From Flavobacterium pokkalii (GTDB taxonomy: Bacteria; Bacteroidota; Bacteroidia; Flavobacteriales; Flavobacteriaceae), in assembly GCF_014596575.1 (NCBI RefSeq), contig NZ_NASZ01000026.1, positions 1 to 48,886 on the forward strand: 48,886 nucleotides of DNA. The letters run 5' to 3'. This document shows positions 15,002-23,985 of the stretch, one piece after another. The notes below the pieces were generated by a model that searched no databases, had not been told where the DNA came from, and saw only the letters and a list, made by a program, of their open reading frames with translations. Numbering within the stretch: the stretch's first letter is position 1; each line of letters opens with the position of its first letter. A program made the position numbers and the translations under genes.

Positions 15002-15433
15002 TTACCACATAAGTTTGCGAAAAGTATCATGCCAGCCTCTTGGAAATTCTTTCAAAAAGCTAAAAGCATCAATCGGAATAAAACGGCAACAACTACGAAT
15101 AAAAAAGGCTTTTTTAGAAGGTTTAGTACCGTCAGCATTCACCACAATGGTGTGTGTGATTAATTTAGCAATGGTACGGGAAAAATAAACTTCTGTAAAA
15201 TAATAATACAAAAAAGCCACAACAACGGCATAAAACCCAATTTCAAACATAGAGAGATTTTCTACCCAATTCGATAATTCGAAATTATTAGCCGACAAAG
15301 CCACCAAAATAATCGTAGTTCCTAAACTCAAAACAATGATATAAATAAACATTAAATCGATACAAAGATTAAGAAAACGCTGAAACTGGCTTGCGTATAA
15401 CTCTTCTGTTATTGTAAATTCTTCTGTTTTCAT
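15002..15433 (-). CDS. RDD family membrane protein
   Basis: This 143-residue protein starts with a soluble stretch, then QRFLNLCIDLMFIYIIV, the RDD-domain first helix in which the usual R-D-D pattern is partly preserved as R and D. A second helix (MFEIGFYAVVVAFLYYYFTEVYF) follows. The C-terminus GTKPSKKAFFIRSCCRFIPIDAFSFLK and PRGWHDTFRKLMW is the typical RDD tail, where many members read PRGWHDK. The family is widespread and its role is unclear; some members act as ion exchangers. It is a single gene, convergent with the ABC exporter. Confidence 0.85.
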   Translation of the reverse strand: MKTEEFTITEELYASQFQRFLNLCIDLMFIYIIVLSLGTTIILVALSANNFELSNWVENLSMFEIGFYAVVVAFLYYYFTEVYFSRTIAKLITHTIVVNADGTKPSKKAFFIRSCCRFIPIDAFSFLKEFPRGWHDTFRKLMW

Positions 15434-15546
15434 GACTATTATATTTAGTGTTAAACAAGAATCTCAAACAAAATTAACTTACTCAAATTTAACAAATTAT
15501 ACTCAAAAAAAGAATCAAACCGAATTTAAATATTTGATATTCAACA

Positions 15547-15576
15547 AAAAACAGCCATCAAATGATGGCTGTTTTT
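15547..15576 (-). terminator. Bidirectional terminator downstream of the toxin gene
   Basis: AAAAACAGCCATCA pairs with TGATGGCTGTTTTT over 14 bp with A and T tracts at the ends, so it can work in both directions. The 16 bases ACAAAAAACAGCCATC at 15544-15559 recur exactly at 16180-16195 on the other side of the toxin-antitoxin genes. Confidence 0.8.
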
Positions 15577-15596
15577 ATGAAAAAATATAATCAATT

Positions 15597-15896
15597 TTAT
15601 AATCCTAATCTTTTTGACCAGTTTTTAGGAGAACGTGAAGTATGAAAAATACCAACAACGGTAATTTCATTTTTTTGAAATCTATAATGAATTCCATAAG
15701 GAAATCTAGAAATATACCTAACTTTGATATTCTTATATCTTTTTTGATAAGCCTCCGGGCTTCTCAAAATAGTATCAATTCCGGCTTCTAAACAAAGTTC
15801 AAAATCATAAGAAAGACCTATTCTTTGTTCTTCATACCAAAGGACAATGTCTTCAATATCAAACAATGCCTCTTTAGCAAAATGAATCTTATACAC
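15597..15896 (-). CDS. RelE/ParE-family toxin
   Basis: This 99-residue protein has the ParE/RelE fold pattern: MYKIHFAKEALFDIEDIVLWYEEQ helices, FELCLEAGIDTILRSPEAY, then the strand region VRYISRFPYGIHYRFQKNEI and VVGIFHTSRSPKNW. The conserved basic and aromatic residues lie in RFPYGIHYRF and HTSRSPKNW. ParE members poison gyrase and RelE members cut mRNA in the ribosome; the sequence does not decide between them, though the PYGIHYR segment looks more ParE-like. It overlaps the antitoxin gene by 8 nt, the standard order with antitoxin first. Confidence 0.87.
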   Translation of the reverse strand: MYKIHFAKEALFDIEDIVLWYEEQRIGLSYDFELCLEAGIDTILRSPEAYQKRYKNIKVRYISRFPYGIHYRFQKNEITVVGIFHTSRSPKNWSKRLGL

Positions 15897-16101
15897 TACG
15901 GATAGCTTTCAAATGATTTTTAACCTCTTCCCAAGTATACAATTCCGTTTTTCCTTCTTCTAAATTTTGAATTCGAATATCTAATTCTCTTTTTACTTCT
16001 TCAGAAATTTCTAAATCATTTTTAGAAACACTGTCCCACAATTGTTCAGCAAGAACAATCTTTTCAGCATCACTGTATTTAGATAAATTTTTAAGTTCCA
16101 T
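15889..16101 (-). CDS. Antitoxin, addiction module component family (Unstab_antitox-like)
   Basis: This 70-residue acidic protein has the pattern SDAEKIVLAEQLWDSV, followed by EEVKRELDIRIQNLEEGK and YTWEEVKNHLK. That is characteristic of the short antitoxins paired with RelE/ParE toxins (addiction module component, Pfam PF09720 by memory). Its last codons overlap the toxin start by 8 nt, so the pair should be translationally coupled. No DNA-binding domain is obvious in it. Confidence 0.86.
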   Translation of the reverse strand: MELKNLSKYSDAEKIVLAEQLWDSVSKNDLEISEEVKRELDIRIQNLEEGKTELYTWEEVKNHLKAIRSV

Positions 16102-16182
16102 AACTTAATGATTTAGTTTTAACTACTACAAATTTAAGCAATTATAATTTTGAAACGAATAATTAACAACCTTATTAAAACA

Positions 16183-16213
16183 AAAAACAGCCATCGCAAA
16201 GATGACTGTTTTT
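16183..16213 (-). terminator. Terminator after nrdA
   Basis: AAAAACAGCCATC pairs with GATGACTGTTTTT across a GCAAA loop with one mismatch, and T or A tracts lie on both sides. It is 33 nt after the nrdA stop codon on the minus strand. It closely resembles the 15547-15576 terminator. Confidence 0.75.
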
Positions 16214-16245
16214 GAAAATATTTTGAATTAATAATTAAAATCATA

Positions 16246-18642
16246 TTAAGACCCACACATTTCGCAATCCTCAGGACCACCGGCTTGTGCTTTTAGAATC
16301 ATCGCTTTATATTCGTTAATATCAATAGAATCTGTTTTTACTTCTTCATTAGCAGCAACTGGCTGTTCTTTTTTATCATTATTCAAAGTAAACTTAATCG
16401 CATCTACTGCCGATTTGGTTCTTAAATAATACATACCTGTTTTCAATCCGGATTGCCAAGCGTAGAAATGCATCGAAGTCAATTTAGCATAATTAGCATC
16501 CTGCATAAACAAGTTCAACGATTGTGACTGGTCAATAAAATACCCTCTTTGACGGGACATATCGATAATGTCTTTCATCGACATTTCCCAAACTGTTTTG
16601 TACAATTCTTTCAAATCCTGTGGGATTTCAGGAATATTTTGAACAGAACCGTTATGACGCATAATTTCCTGTTTCAAACTTTCGGTCCACAAGCCACGTT
16701 CTACTAAATCATGTAATAAATGTTTGTTTACCACGATAAACTCTCCTGATAATACACGACGAGTATAAATATTGGATGTATATGGTTCGAAAGCTTCGTT
16801 GTTTCCTAAAATTTGAGAAGTCGAAGCTGTAGGCATTGGTGCTACTAATAAAGAGTTACGAACACCATGTTCCATCACTTCTTTTCTTAACGAAGCCCAA
16901 TCCCAACGACCTGACAATTCTTCGTCTTTTAATCCCCACAAATTATGTTGGAATTCTCCTTGTGAAATTGGCGAACCTTCATAAGTAGAATATGGTCCTT
17001 CTTCTTTTGCCATTTCCATAGAAGCAGTAACAGCTGCGAAGTATAAAGTTTCGAAAATCTCCTGATTTAATTTCTTAGCCGCATCGCTTGTAAACGGCAT
17101 ACGCAACATGATGAAAGTATCGGCTAATCCCTGAACTCCTAAACCTACCGGACGGTGACGCAAGTTAGAATTTTCGGCTTCCGGAACCGGATAATAGTTT
17201 CGGTCGATAACTTTATTCAAGTTTCTGGTTACACGCTTGGTAACATTATATAAAGCTTCGTGATTGAATGCTCCATTTTCAACAAACATTGGCAATGAAA
17301 GCGAAGCCAGGTTACAAACCGCAATTTCATCTTTAGAAGTGTACTCCATAATTTCAGTACACAAGTTAGAAGAACGAATAACTCCTAAATTCTTTTGATT
17401 TGATTTACGGTTAACAGAATCTTTGTATAACATGTATGGCGTTCCGGTCTCGATTTGAGATTCCAAAATTTTCTCCCATAATTCACGCGCTCTGATGGTT
17501 TTTCTACCTTTTCCTTGGTTTTCGTAACTAGTATATAAGGCTTCAAATTCTTCTCCATATACATCATACAAACCAGGACATTCGTTAGGACACATTAAAG
17601 TCCAAGCTCCGTCTTCCTGAACACGTTTCATGAATAAATCCGAAGTCCACATGGCAAAGAATAAATCTCTGGCGCGCATTTCTTCTTTACCGGTATTCTT
17701 TTTCAAATCTAAAAACTCAAAGATATCCGCATGCCAGGTTTCGATATAAATCGCAAAACTACCTTTACGTTTTCCTCCACCCTGATCTACATAACGAGCT
17801 GTATCGTTGAATACTCTCAACATTGGTACAATTCCGTTAGAAGTTCCATTAGTTCCACGAATATAAGAACCTGTAGCACGAACATTATGAATTGAAAGAC
17901 CAATTCCTCCCGCTGATTGCGAAATTTTGGCTGTTTGTTTCAAAGTATCGTAAATTCCGTCAATACTATCGTCCTGCATTGCTAAAAGAAAACAAGAAGA
18001 CATTTGCGGTTTTGGTGTCCCTGCGTTGAATAACGTTGGTGTTGCATGCGTGAAGAATTTTTTAGACATTAAATCGTAAGTTTCTAAAACTGCCTGCAAA
18101 TCGTCTAAGTGAATCCCAACAGAAACACGCATTAACATATGTTGTGGTCGCTCAACAATTTTCCCGTTTATTTTCAATAAATAAGAACGCTCTAATGTTT
18201 TGAAACCAAAATAATCGTAATTAAAATCTCTGTTATAAATAATATGAGAATCTAAAAACTCTGAATTTTCCTGAATTACCTTGAAAACCTCATCAGAAAT
18301 CAAAGGTGCTTTTTGTCCATTTCTTGGATTTACATAATGATACATTTCAGTCATTGTCTCTGAGAATGACTTTTTAGTATTCGAATGTAAGTTGGAAATA
18401 GCAATTCTGGCCGCTAACAAAGCATAATCCGGATGCGCAATGGTCATCGAAGCCGCAGTCTCGGCTGCCAAATTATCTAACTCTGACGTAGAAACCCCAT
18501 CATATAATCCTTCGATTACCCTCATTGCCACTTTTACGGCATCCACTAAATCATTTAAACCATAGCAAAGTTTTTTAATTCTTTCTGTGATTTTGTCGAA
18601 CATTACTGGCTCTTTGTGGCCGTCTCTTTTTACTACGTACAT
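16246..18642 (-). CDS. nrdA: Ribonucleoside-diphosphate reductase, class Ia alpha subunit
   Basis: This 798-residue catalytic subunit reduces NDPs to dNDPs. An ATP-cone occupies about residues 1-90 ([20 protein letters not shown]), so activity should be inhibited by d[26 protein letters not shown] and the finger-loop region [13 protein letters not shown] supply the active-site N-C-E set. [21 protein letters not shown] is the conserved barrel motif. The C-terminal tail ends CEMCGS, the redox-active cysteine pair reduced by thioredoxin or glutaredoxin. It follows nrdB after 150 nt, an order opposite to E. coli nrdAB. Confidence 0.97.
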   Translation of the reverse strand: MYVVKRDGHKEPVMFDKITERIKKLCYGLNDLVDAVKVAMRVIEGLYDGVSTSELDNLAAETAASMTIAHPDYALLAARIAISNLHSNTKKSFSETMTEMYHYVNPRNGQKAPLISDEVFKVIQENSEFLDSHIIYNRDFNYDYFGFKTLERSYLLKINGKIVERPQHMLMRVSVGIHLDDLQAVLETYDLMSKKFFTHATPTLFNAGTPKPQMSSCFLLAMQDDSIDGIYDTLKQTAKISQSAGGIGLSIHNVRATGSYIRGTNGTSNGIVPMLRVFNDTARYVDQGGGKRKGSFAIYIETWHADIFEFLDLKKNTGKEEMRARDLFFAMWTSDLFMKRVQEDGAWTLMCPNECPGLYDVYGEEFEALYTSYENQGKGRKTIRARELWEKILESQIETGTPYMLYKDSVNRKSNQKNLGVIRSSNLCTEIMEYTSKDEIAVCNLASLSLPMFVENGAFNHEALYNVTKRVTRNLNKVIDRNYYPVPEAENSNLRHRPVGLGVQGLADTFIMLRMPFTSDAAKKLNQEIFETLYFAAVTASMEMAKEEGPYSTYEGSPISQGEFQHNLWGLKDEELSGRWDWASLRKEVMEHGVRNSLLVAPMPTASTSQILGNNEAFEPYTSNIYTRRVLSGEFIVVNKHLLHDLVERGLWTESLKQEIMRHNGSVQNIPEIPQDLKELYKTVWEMSMKDIIDMSRQRGYFIDQSQSLNLFMQDANYAKLTSMHFYAWQSGLKTGMYYLRTKSAVDAIKFTLNNDKKEQPVAANEEVKTDSIDINEYKAMILKAQAGGPEDCEMCGS

Positions 18643-18748
18643 AAGTTTTGGGTTTTAGTAAAACAGAAAATCCCTTCTCTGTTTCAGGTTATTTGTAATC
18701 TTTGTTTTGCCCTTTAGGCACTAAAGCAAGTCACTTTAGGTATTTTTA

Positions 18749-18781
18749 AATTCATTCCGGCAGAAATTACCGGAACGAATT
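18749..18781 (-). terminator. Stem-loop between nrdB and nrdA
   Basis: TTCATTCCGG at 18751-18760 faces CCGGAACGAA at 18770-18779. In the minus-strand RNA the single imperfect position becomes a G-U pair, so the stem is continuous. The following bases (TTTAAAAATA) form only a weak U tract. It may attenuate or process the message so that nrdB and nrdA levels differ. Confidence 0.4.
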
Positions 18782-18792
18782 ATTTATTTTTT

Positions 18793-19782
18793 TTAGAAAT
18801 CAGCGTCGAAAGAAATTTCCTGACCATCAGAATCATTAGCTTTCCCACTATTTAAAACTCCCGCTTTTTGATATTCAGATACTTTTTTCTCAAAGAAATT
18901 TGTTTTCCCCTGAAGCGAAATCATATCCATAAAATCGAATGGATTAGCGGTATTGTAAACTCTTTCACAACCTAATTCTACCAATAATCTGTCGGTAACA
19001 AACTCTAAATATTGTGTCATCAAACCAGCGTTCATACCTATCAAACTCACCGGAAGCGACTCTGTAATAAATTCTCTTTCGATATCCAAAGCGTTTACGA
19101 TAATTTCTTTGATTCTTTCTTTAGGAACTTTGTTTACCAAGTGGTGGTTGTGTAAATGCACCGCAAAATCACAGTGAACTCCTTCGTCACGGGAAATTAA
19201 TTCGTTAGAAAACGTTAATCCCGGCATCAAACCACGTTTTTTCAACCAGTAAATAGAACAAAAAGCACCAGAGAAGAAAATCCCTTCCACAGCAGCAAAA
19301 GCAATCAATCTTTCGGCAAAAGAATCGGATTCAATCCATTTTAAAGCCCAATCGGCTTTTTTTCTAATCGCAGGAAAAACTTCTAATGCATTGAACAATT
19401 CGTCTTTTTCTTTTTCGTCTTTTACATACGTATCAATCAAAAGCGAATAGGTTTCACTATGAATATTTTCCATCATAATTTGGAAACCATAGAAGAATTT
19501 TGCTTCCGGATATTGCACTTCGTTTACAAAGTTTTCCGCTAAGTTTTCGTTTACAATTCCGTCCGAAGCAGCAAAGAATGCTAAAATATGTTTGATAAAA
19601 TATTTCTCATCCGAATTTAGCTTATTGTTCCAATCGTGTAAGTCCTGAGACAAATCAATCTCTTCTGCAGTCCAAAAACTTGCCTCCATTTTTTTATACC
19701 ATTCCCAGATATCATGGTGTTTAATTGGAAAAATTACGAAACGATTTTTATTCTCTTGTAAAATTGGCTCAATTTGCGACAT
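18793..19782 (-). CDS. nrdB: Ribonucleoside-diphosphate reductase, class Ia beta subunit
   Basis: This 329-residue radical-generating subunit has the diiron ligands D74 (AASDGIV), E105 and H108 (MENIHSETY), and later glutamate ligands and a histidine in [10 protein letters not shown] and [15 protein letters not shown]. The radical tyrosine is Y112 in [12 protein letters not shown]. This segment is very close to the eukaryotic R2 sequence rather than to E. coli NrdB. C-terminal residues EISFDADF should bind NrdA. It is the first gene of the nrdB-nrdA operon. A DnaA-box match lies 94 nt before the ATG. Confidence 0.97.
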   Translation of the reverse strand: MSQIEPILQENKNRFVIFPIKHHDIWEWYKKMEASFWTAEEIDLSQDLHDWNNKLNSDEKYFIKHILAFFAASDGIVNENLAENFVNEVQYPEAKFFYGFQIMMENIHSETYSLLIDTYVKDEKEKDELFNALEVFPAIRKKADWALKWIESDSFAERLIAFAAVEGIFFSGAFCSIYWLKKRGLMPGLTFSNELISRDEGVHCDFAVHLHNHHLVNKVPKERIKEIIVNALDIEREFITESLPVSLIGMNAGLMTQYLEFVTDRLLVELGCERVYNTANPFDFMDMISLQGKTNFFEKKVSEYQKAGVLNSGKANDSDGQEISFDADF

Positions 19783-19875
19783 TGTTATTCTATTTTTAAT
19801 GAGATTTAAGGATAGTTTTTTGCTTTTTGAAGCATTACAAAGATTGTGAAATATTGCGGCAATTAAAAGCCAAAC

Positions 19876-19884
19876 TTATCCACA
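19876..19884 (+). promoter_or_regulatory. DnaA box upstream of nrdB
   Basis: TTATCCACA is an exact match to the consensus DnaA box. It lies in the 252-nt region upstream of nrdB. DnaA control of nrdAB is known in E. coli; control here is inference. One nine-base match can occur by chance in AT-rich DNA. No other DnaA-box cluster was noticed here, so this is not an origin. Confidence 0.4.
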
Positions 19885-20034
19885 ATAAGAGCTAGTTTTT
19901 AACAAAGCCGGAAAACGCCTCCAATTTATCCAATAAAAATAAACAACTAAATATCAGTAGATTAAAAACCCGAAAACGTTATAAACCGCCGTAAAATATA
20001 GGATTTAAAAAATAAGAAACAAGAAAAAAATAGT

Positions 20035-20613
20035 TTATTTTGACTTCACTTTTTTCCACTCACGAGCCACTTCTTCGAGCTCCAAATACCAGTCTTCACC
20101 AAATCTTCTAACCAAAGCTTCTTTGACAAATTTATACACCGGAACTTCTAATTCTTTCCCCAAAGTACAGGCATCATCACAAATATCCCATTTATCATAA
20201 TTAACAGCCGCAAATTCGGTAAAATCTTTTACTCTTATTGGATACAAATGACAGGAAACCGGTTTTTTCCAATCGGTCAAACCTTGATTATAAGCCTGTT
20301 CAATTCCACACAAAGCCGTTTTACCGTCAAAAATCACATAAGCACAATCCTTATTGTCGATCAAAGTAGTTTCTAAATCTCCATCAGTACCTTTCACCCA
20401 GGTTCCCTGTGCTTCGATAGCCGCAATCCCTTCTTTTCGCAAAAAAGGTTTTACTTTAGGATAGATTTCTTCCAAAATCTTAGTCTCTTCTTCATTCAAT
20501 GGTGCTCCGGCATCTCCATCAATACAGCAAGCCCCGTGGCAAGCTGATAAATTACACACAAATTCCTTTTCTAAAATATCCTCAGAAACTATTGTTTTCC
20601 CTAATTGAAACAT
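20035..20613 (-). CDS. DUF3109 family cysteine-cluster protein
   Basis: This 192-residue soluble protein contains CNLSACHGACC at residues about 20-30, CAYVIFDGKTALCGIEQA, VSCHLYPIRV and ICDDACTLG. The spaced cysteines resemble the YkgJ-type metal-chelating cluster. The whole length matches DUF3109, a family common in Bacteroidetes with no established function. Binding of zinc or an iron-sulfur cluster is a reasonable inference. A promoter with both -33 and -7 elements is seen at 20642-20669, and the gene is divergent from the MarC gene, so it is probably transcribed alone. Confidence 0.85.
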   Translation of the reverse strand: MFQLGKTIVSEDILEKEFVCNLSACHGACCIDGDAGAPLNEEETKILEEIYPKVKPFLRKEGIAAIEAQGTWVKGTDGDLETTLIDNKDCAYVIFDGKTALCGIEQAYNQGLTDWKKPVSCHLYPIRVKDFTEFAAVNYDKWDICDDACTLGKELEVPVYKFVKEALVRRFGEDWYLELEEVAREWKKVKSK

Positions 20614-20641
20614 AACTTTTAAACACTTTCATTACAGACTA

Positions 20642-20669
20642 CAAAGGTAATCAATCTCTCTCTAACAAA
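20642..20669 (-). promoter_or_regulatory. Promoter of the DUF3109 gene (-33 and -7 elements)
   Basis: On the minus strand TTTG (20669-20666) is followed after 16 nt by TACCTTTG (20649-20642), a complete Bacteroidetes promoter. The predicted leader is about 24 nt. Confidence 0.65.
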
Positions 20670-20735
20670 AGAAGGATAATTCAACCGTTAGAATAATATT
20701 TGCTCCTCTAAAAAACTCGTCATAAAAGATTAATT

Positions 20736-20743
20736 TAATTTTG
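20736..20743 (+). promoter_or_regulatory. Candidate -7 element of the marC-like gene
   Basis: TAATTTTG matches TAnnTTTG and gives a leader of about 60 nt. A -33 TTTG at normal spacing is not seen. Confidence 0.4.
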
Positions 20744-20808
20744 CATTTAGCTATATTTAAATCAATTAACAATACCTGCCAAATTAATTTTCAAAAACAA
20801 CAAAAAAT

Positions 20809-21387
20809 ATGCTTTTAATAAACCTAAAAGAAATTATCACCGTAGGAATGGTTCTTTTCGCCGTAATCGACATTGTAGGTTCCATTCCAATCATTGTAGA
20901 TCTTAGAAAAAAACACGGTCATATTGATTCTGAAAAAGCTGCATTAGTAGCAGGAATCATAATGCTGGTTTTCCTTTTTATAGGTGAAGATTTTCTAAGT
21001 ATCATAGGCATTGACGTACACTCATTTGCAGTAGCAGGATCTTTTGTACTCTTTTTTATTGCTTTAGAAATGATACTTGGCATCCGCATTTACCGAGACG
21101 AAGAAGCCAACTCAGCATCCATCGTTCCACTTGCTTTTCCGTTGATAGCCGGAGCCGGAACCATGACCACTTTACTTTCTTTACGCTCGCAATATCATAC
21201 TATAAACATAGTAATAGCCATCTTTCTCAATATTATTCTAGTCTATATTGTATTAAAATCTTCTTCCAAAATTGAAAAGATGTTAGGAAAAAACGGACTT
21301 GGAGTAGTCAGGAAAGCATTTGGAGTAGTACTTCTGGCTATAGCTGTTAAATTATTTGCTTCTAATGTTAAAGGACTGTTCATCTAA
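20809..21387 (+). CDS. MarC family integral membrane protein
   Basis: This 192-residue protein has six predicted membrane helices. The family pattern is ITVGMVLFAVIDIVGSIPIIV near the N-terminus, SFAVAGSFVLFFIALEMILGI, then IVPLAFPLIAGAGTMTTLLSL, which is the most conserved MarC segment, and finally RKAFGVVLLAIAVKLFASNV. The molecular role is not established; the older link to multiple antibiotic resistance has not held up. Two further genes follow on the same strand, and may share its transcript. Confidence 0.9.
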   Translation: MLLINLKEIITVGMVLFAVIDIVGSIPIIVDLRKKHGHIDSEKAALVAGIIMLVFLFIGEDFLSIIGIDVHSFAVAGSFVLFFIALEMILGIRIYRDEEANSASIVPLAFPLIAGAGTMTTLLSLRSQYHTINIVIAIFLNIILVYIVLKSSSKIEKMLGKNGLGVVRKAFGVVLLAIAVKLFASNVKGLFI

Positions 21388-21507
21388 ACGTTTTTTTTAT
21401 AATTTTACCCCAATAATTTAGCCTGTAAAAACAATCTGAAATCCAGAGTAAAGATTTTCTTTCTTTCTCAAAACAGATTTTTTTAATTACATGTCAAAAT
21501 AAATATC

Positions 21508-21711
21508 ATGAAAATTTTTACTAACATCTTAGTGTTTCTGGCCGCAGCACTTGTCATCTTCAACATTACTCAATTAGATTTCAGCAATCTATTCGGAGGA
21601 GATAACGCAGTAGCTTTTATTGGAATTGCCGCTTCTTGTTGCGCCATCCTGATTCTAATCATTTTTAGAATGTCGAAAAAAATTGAAGACAAAATGAACG
21701 ACAAACTATAA
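21508..21711 (+). CDS. Small two-helix membrane protein
   Basis: This 67-residue protein has a first hydrophobic segment at about 4-20 (FTNILVFLAAALVIFNI), a short polar link DFSNLFGGDNA, a second segment at about 37-53 (IGIAASCCAILILIIF) and a basic/acidic tail ending KIEDKMNDKL. I do not recognise a named family, though similar short proteins sit beside FAD proteins in flavobacteria by memory. The stop is 3 nt before the next ATG, so it is likely coupled to the FAD protein gene. Confidence 0.7.
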   Translation: MKIFTNILVFLAAALVIFNITQLDFSNLFGGDNAVAFIGIAASCCAILILIIFRMSKKIEDKMNDKL

Positions 21712-21714
21712 TTT

Positions 21715-22320
21715 ATGTTTGACGTTTTAATTATAGGTGGTGGAGTTTCCGGCGTATCGTGTGCTTTAGTACTTGGCTCTGCCAAAGACAAAAAATTCAT
21801 GTCCGATAAAAAAATCGGTATTTTTTCACATCAAAAATCCTCCTCACTTCAGGATGCCTTGTTTAATAACGCTTACGGGATTCCCGCTGGCAAACTAGGT
21901 TCAGAAATACTTAACGAAAGTATCGAGCATTTAAACCAAAGTTACCCACATATTACACAAATTCACAACGAAAAAGTAGTTCGTATAGAAGGTGAAGCGC
22001 CAAATTTTACCGTTGTTACCAATAAAAACAGCTATCAAACCAAAGCTATCGTTGTCGGAATAGGTTCCGCTAATACATTTGCCATCGAAGGACTGATGCA
22101 ATATGTTATCCCACATCAAAAAGCGTTGCCTGAAAAAGAACGCATCCAATTAAAAAACACCGATCATCTGGTTACCGAAGGCATTTATGTGATTGGAACT
22201 TTAGCTGGATGGAGAAGTCAACTGGCCATTGCCGCCGGAAGTGGCGCGGCTGTAGCCACTGATTTACTGACACTGTGGAACAATGGCACTCAAACTCACG
22301 CCCACGACAGCATTCGATAA
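21715..22320 (+). CDS. Short FAD/NAD(P)-binding oxidoreductase-like protein
   Basis: This 201-residue protein starts with VLIIGGGVSGVSCALVL, the dinucleotide-binding GxGxxG fold. A later segment, TEGIYVIGTLAGWRSQLAIAAGSGAAVA, corresponds to the FAD-contacting G-D motif of thioredoxin-reductase-like flavoproteins, with T replacing the usual D. It is about 100 residues shorter than thioredoxin reductase and lacks the CxxC and the NADPH domain. It could be a minimal FAD protein that takes electrons from a partner. No frameshift is visible, and the ends look intact, so I do not call it a pseudogene. Substrate unknown. Confidence 0.7.
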   Translation: MFDVLIIGGGVSGVSCALVLGSAKDKKFMSDKKIGIFSHQKSSSLQDALFNNAYGIPAGKLGSEILNESIEHLNQSYPHITQIHNEKVVRIEGEAPNFTVVTNKNSYQTKAIVVGIGSANTFAIEGLMQYVIPHQKALPEKERIQLKNTDHLVTEGIYVIGTLAGWRSQLAIAAGSGAAVATDLLTLWNNGTQTHAHDSIR

Positions 22321-22330
22321 AAATATTTAT

Positions 22331-22406
22331 AAAATAAAACCATTAAGAAATTAAGTTTATTAAGCGTTGCAGCTAAACTTTCTCAATTTCTTAATGGTTT
22401 TATTTT
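22331..22406. terminator. Long bidirectional terminator between convergent genes
   Basis: The 22-nt arms at 22331-22352 and 22385-22406 are exact reverse complements, each containing CCATTAAGAAATT or its partner. An inner stem AAGTTTA with TAAACTT (22353-22359, 22374-22380) continues it past a 4-nt bulge. It separates the FAD-protein gene from the S41 protease gene and has A/T tracts on both sides. Confidence 0.88.
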
Positions 22407-22410
22407 ACAC

Positions 22411-23985
22411 CTATTTTTTATTTAAAACCCTCTTAATCATCACGTCATCTTTTAAGACAATATCAAAATAGGCTTTTTCACCATACAATTGTTTGGAGAA
22501 TTCAGCATTCAGATAACGTTTTACAATTGCCTTACTTTTTTCCAGCTGAATCCCCGGAACATGTTTCAACAAAAATTGGTTAAAAACATCAAAATATCGA
22601 TCCGTAGCATTCATTTTCTTCAGGAATTCCTCCAATGAAAGCCCTTTAAAAGCATTTCTATTTTTATCCAATTGTTCAAAAACAAAATTCCCAACAATTC
22701 CGGATTCCATTAAAAAAACGGTAGCTTCATCGGCATTTTCAAATTCAAGCGGAACAAAAACATCCGGAACAATTCCGCCACCGCCATACACAATCCTGCC
22801 TTTTGGTGTTTTAAATTTCAAGCTGTCAGCCACTTTTATACTGTCTTTATCATACAGTTCTCCGTTTTTAAAACGCAACTCCGATTCTTTAAAATACTGT
22901 TCCACACCTTTAACATAAGGCTTTTGAATCGATCTTCCTGTAGGCGTATAATAACGGGCTACAGTCAATCGCACCGCCGATCCGTCCTCAAAATCCATTT
23001 CGCGCTGCACCAAACCTTTCCCAAAGGAACGTCGGCCAACAATAGTTCCCCGGTCATTATCCTGGATAGCTCCCGCCAAAATTTCACTGGCCGAAGCCGT
23101 ATTTTCATTAATTAAAACGGTTATTTTCCCTGTTTCAAAATCGCCTTTTTCGGTTGCATAGGTTTTATCAATTTTCCCTTTCTTGTTTTTGGTAAAAACA
23201 ATCAGCTTTTTATTCGACAACAACTCATCGGCAATTGCAATAGCTTCTTCCATATAACCTCCGCCATTATCCCGTAAATCAATAATCAGGGATTTGGCGC
23301 CCTGTTTTTTTAATCGGGTCAAATTGGTTTTAAACTCTTTATATGTAGTTTCGGCAAATCGATTGATTTTAATATATGCCGTAGCAGGATTCAGCATCAA
23401 CCCAATATCGACGCTTTTTAACGGAATAACTCCTCTCCTGATGGTGAAATTTATTTTCTTTTTTTCTGATTTCCTATAAATGGTAAGTACCACCCGCGAG
23501 CCTTCTTCGCCTTTAAATTTAGCAAACAATGAATCTGCAGGCAGTTTTCGTCCAAATAACTTTGCGCCGTCTGCATATAAAATTCGGTCTCCTGATTTAA
23601 TTCCTGCATTTGCCGAAGGGCCGTTTTCCATTGGCTCTACCACCGCAACCGTATCTTTATACACATAAAACCGAACTCCGATACCCACAAAATCACCTTT
23701 CATGTTCTCGGCAACTTCTGCCTGTTCGCTCGCCGGAATATACACAGAATGCGGATCGAGCTGCGCCAGAATATTATCGACGGTTTTATTAACAATCGAA
23801 TCGGTATTCAATTCATCAACATATTCATTATTGATAAAATCGATTAATTGATTGAGTTTGGCCTTAGAACTTTTATTATTTGAAAACTGATTTTGATTGG
23901 AGAAATCCAAAAATCCACCTATTAGTATTCCAATAGAAAGGATGATACTAACATAAACGGGAATGTATTTGTAATTTATTTTCAT
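22411..23985 (-). CDS. S41 family C-terminal processing peptidase (CtpA/Tsp-like)
   Basis: This 524-residue periplasmic serine protease has an N-terminal membrane anchor or signal (YIPVYVSIILSIGILIGGFL), a PDZ domain at about residues 85-175 (GVRFYVYKDTVAVVEPMENG, then AGIKSGDRIL) and the S41 core. SLIIDLRDNGGGYMEEAIAIA and NTASASEILAGAIQDNDRG hold the catalytic serine, and RRSFGKGLVQ holds the catalytic lysine. It probably trims or degrades envelope proteins. Its start overlaps the stop of the dCMP deaminase gene by one base (TAATG), showing translational coupling in a three-gene operon. Confidence 0.95.
   Translation of the reverse strand: MKINYKYIPVYVSIILSIGILIGGFLDFSNQNQFSNNKSSKAKLNQLIDFINNEYVDELNTDSIVNKTVDNILAQLDPHSVYIPASEQAEVAENMKGDFVGIGVRFYVYKDTVAVVEPMENGPSANAGIKSGDRILYADGAKLFGRKLPADSLFAKFKGEEGSRVVLTIYRKSEKKKINFTIRRGVIPLKSVDIGLMLNPATAYIKINRFAETTYKEFKTNLTRLKKQGAKSLIIDLRDNGGGYMEEAIAIADELLSNKKLIVFTKNKKGKIDKTYATEKGDFETGKITVLINENTASASEILAGAIQDNDRGTIVGRRSFGKGLVQREMDFEDGSAVRLTVARYYTPTGRSIQKPYVKGVEQYFKESELRFKNGELYDKDSIKVADSLKFKTPKGRIVYGGGGIVPDVFVPLEFENADEATVFLMESGIVGNFVFEQLDKNRNAFKGLSLEEFLKKMNATDRYFDVFNQFLLKHVPGIQLEKSKAIVKRYLNAEFSKQLYGEKAYFDIVLKDDVMIKRVLNKK

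Noticed and set aside
19876..19884. DnaA box as part of a replication origin
   Set aside because: Only one box was seen and no dnaA, dnaN or AT-rich unwinding cluster accompanies it; a regulatory site for nrdB is more likely.
21715..22320. Pseudogene call for the short FAD protein
   Set aside because: It has an intact start and stop, a C-terminal FAD-contact segment and an upstream coupled ORF, with no visible frameshift. Short relatives are plausible.
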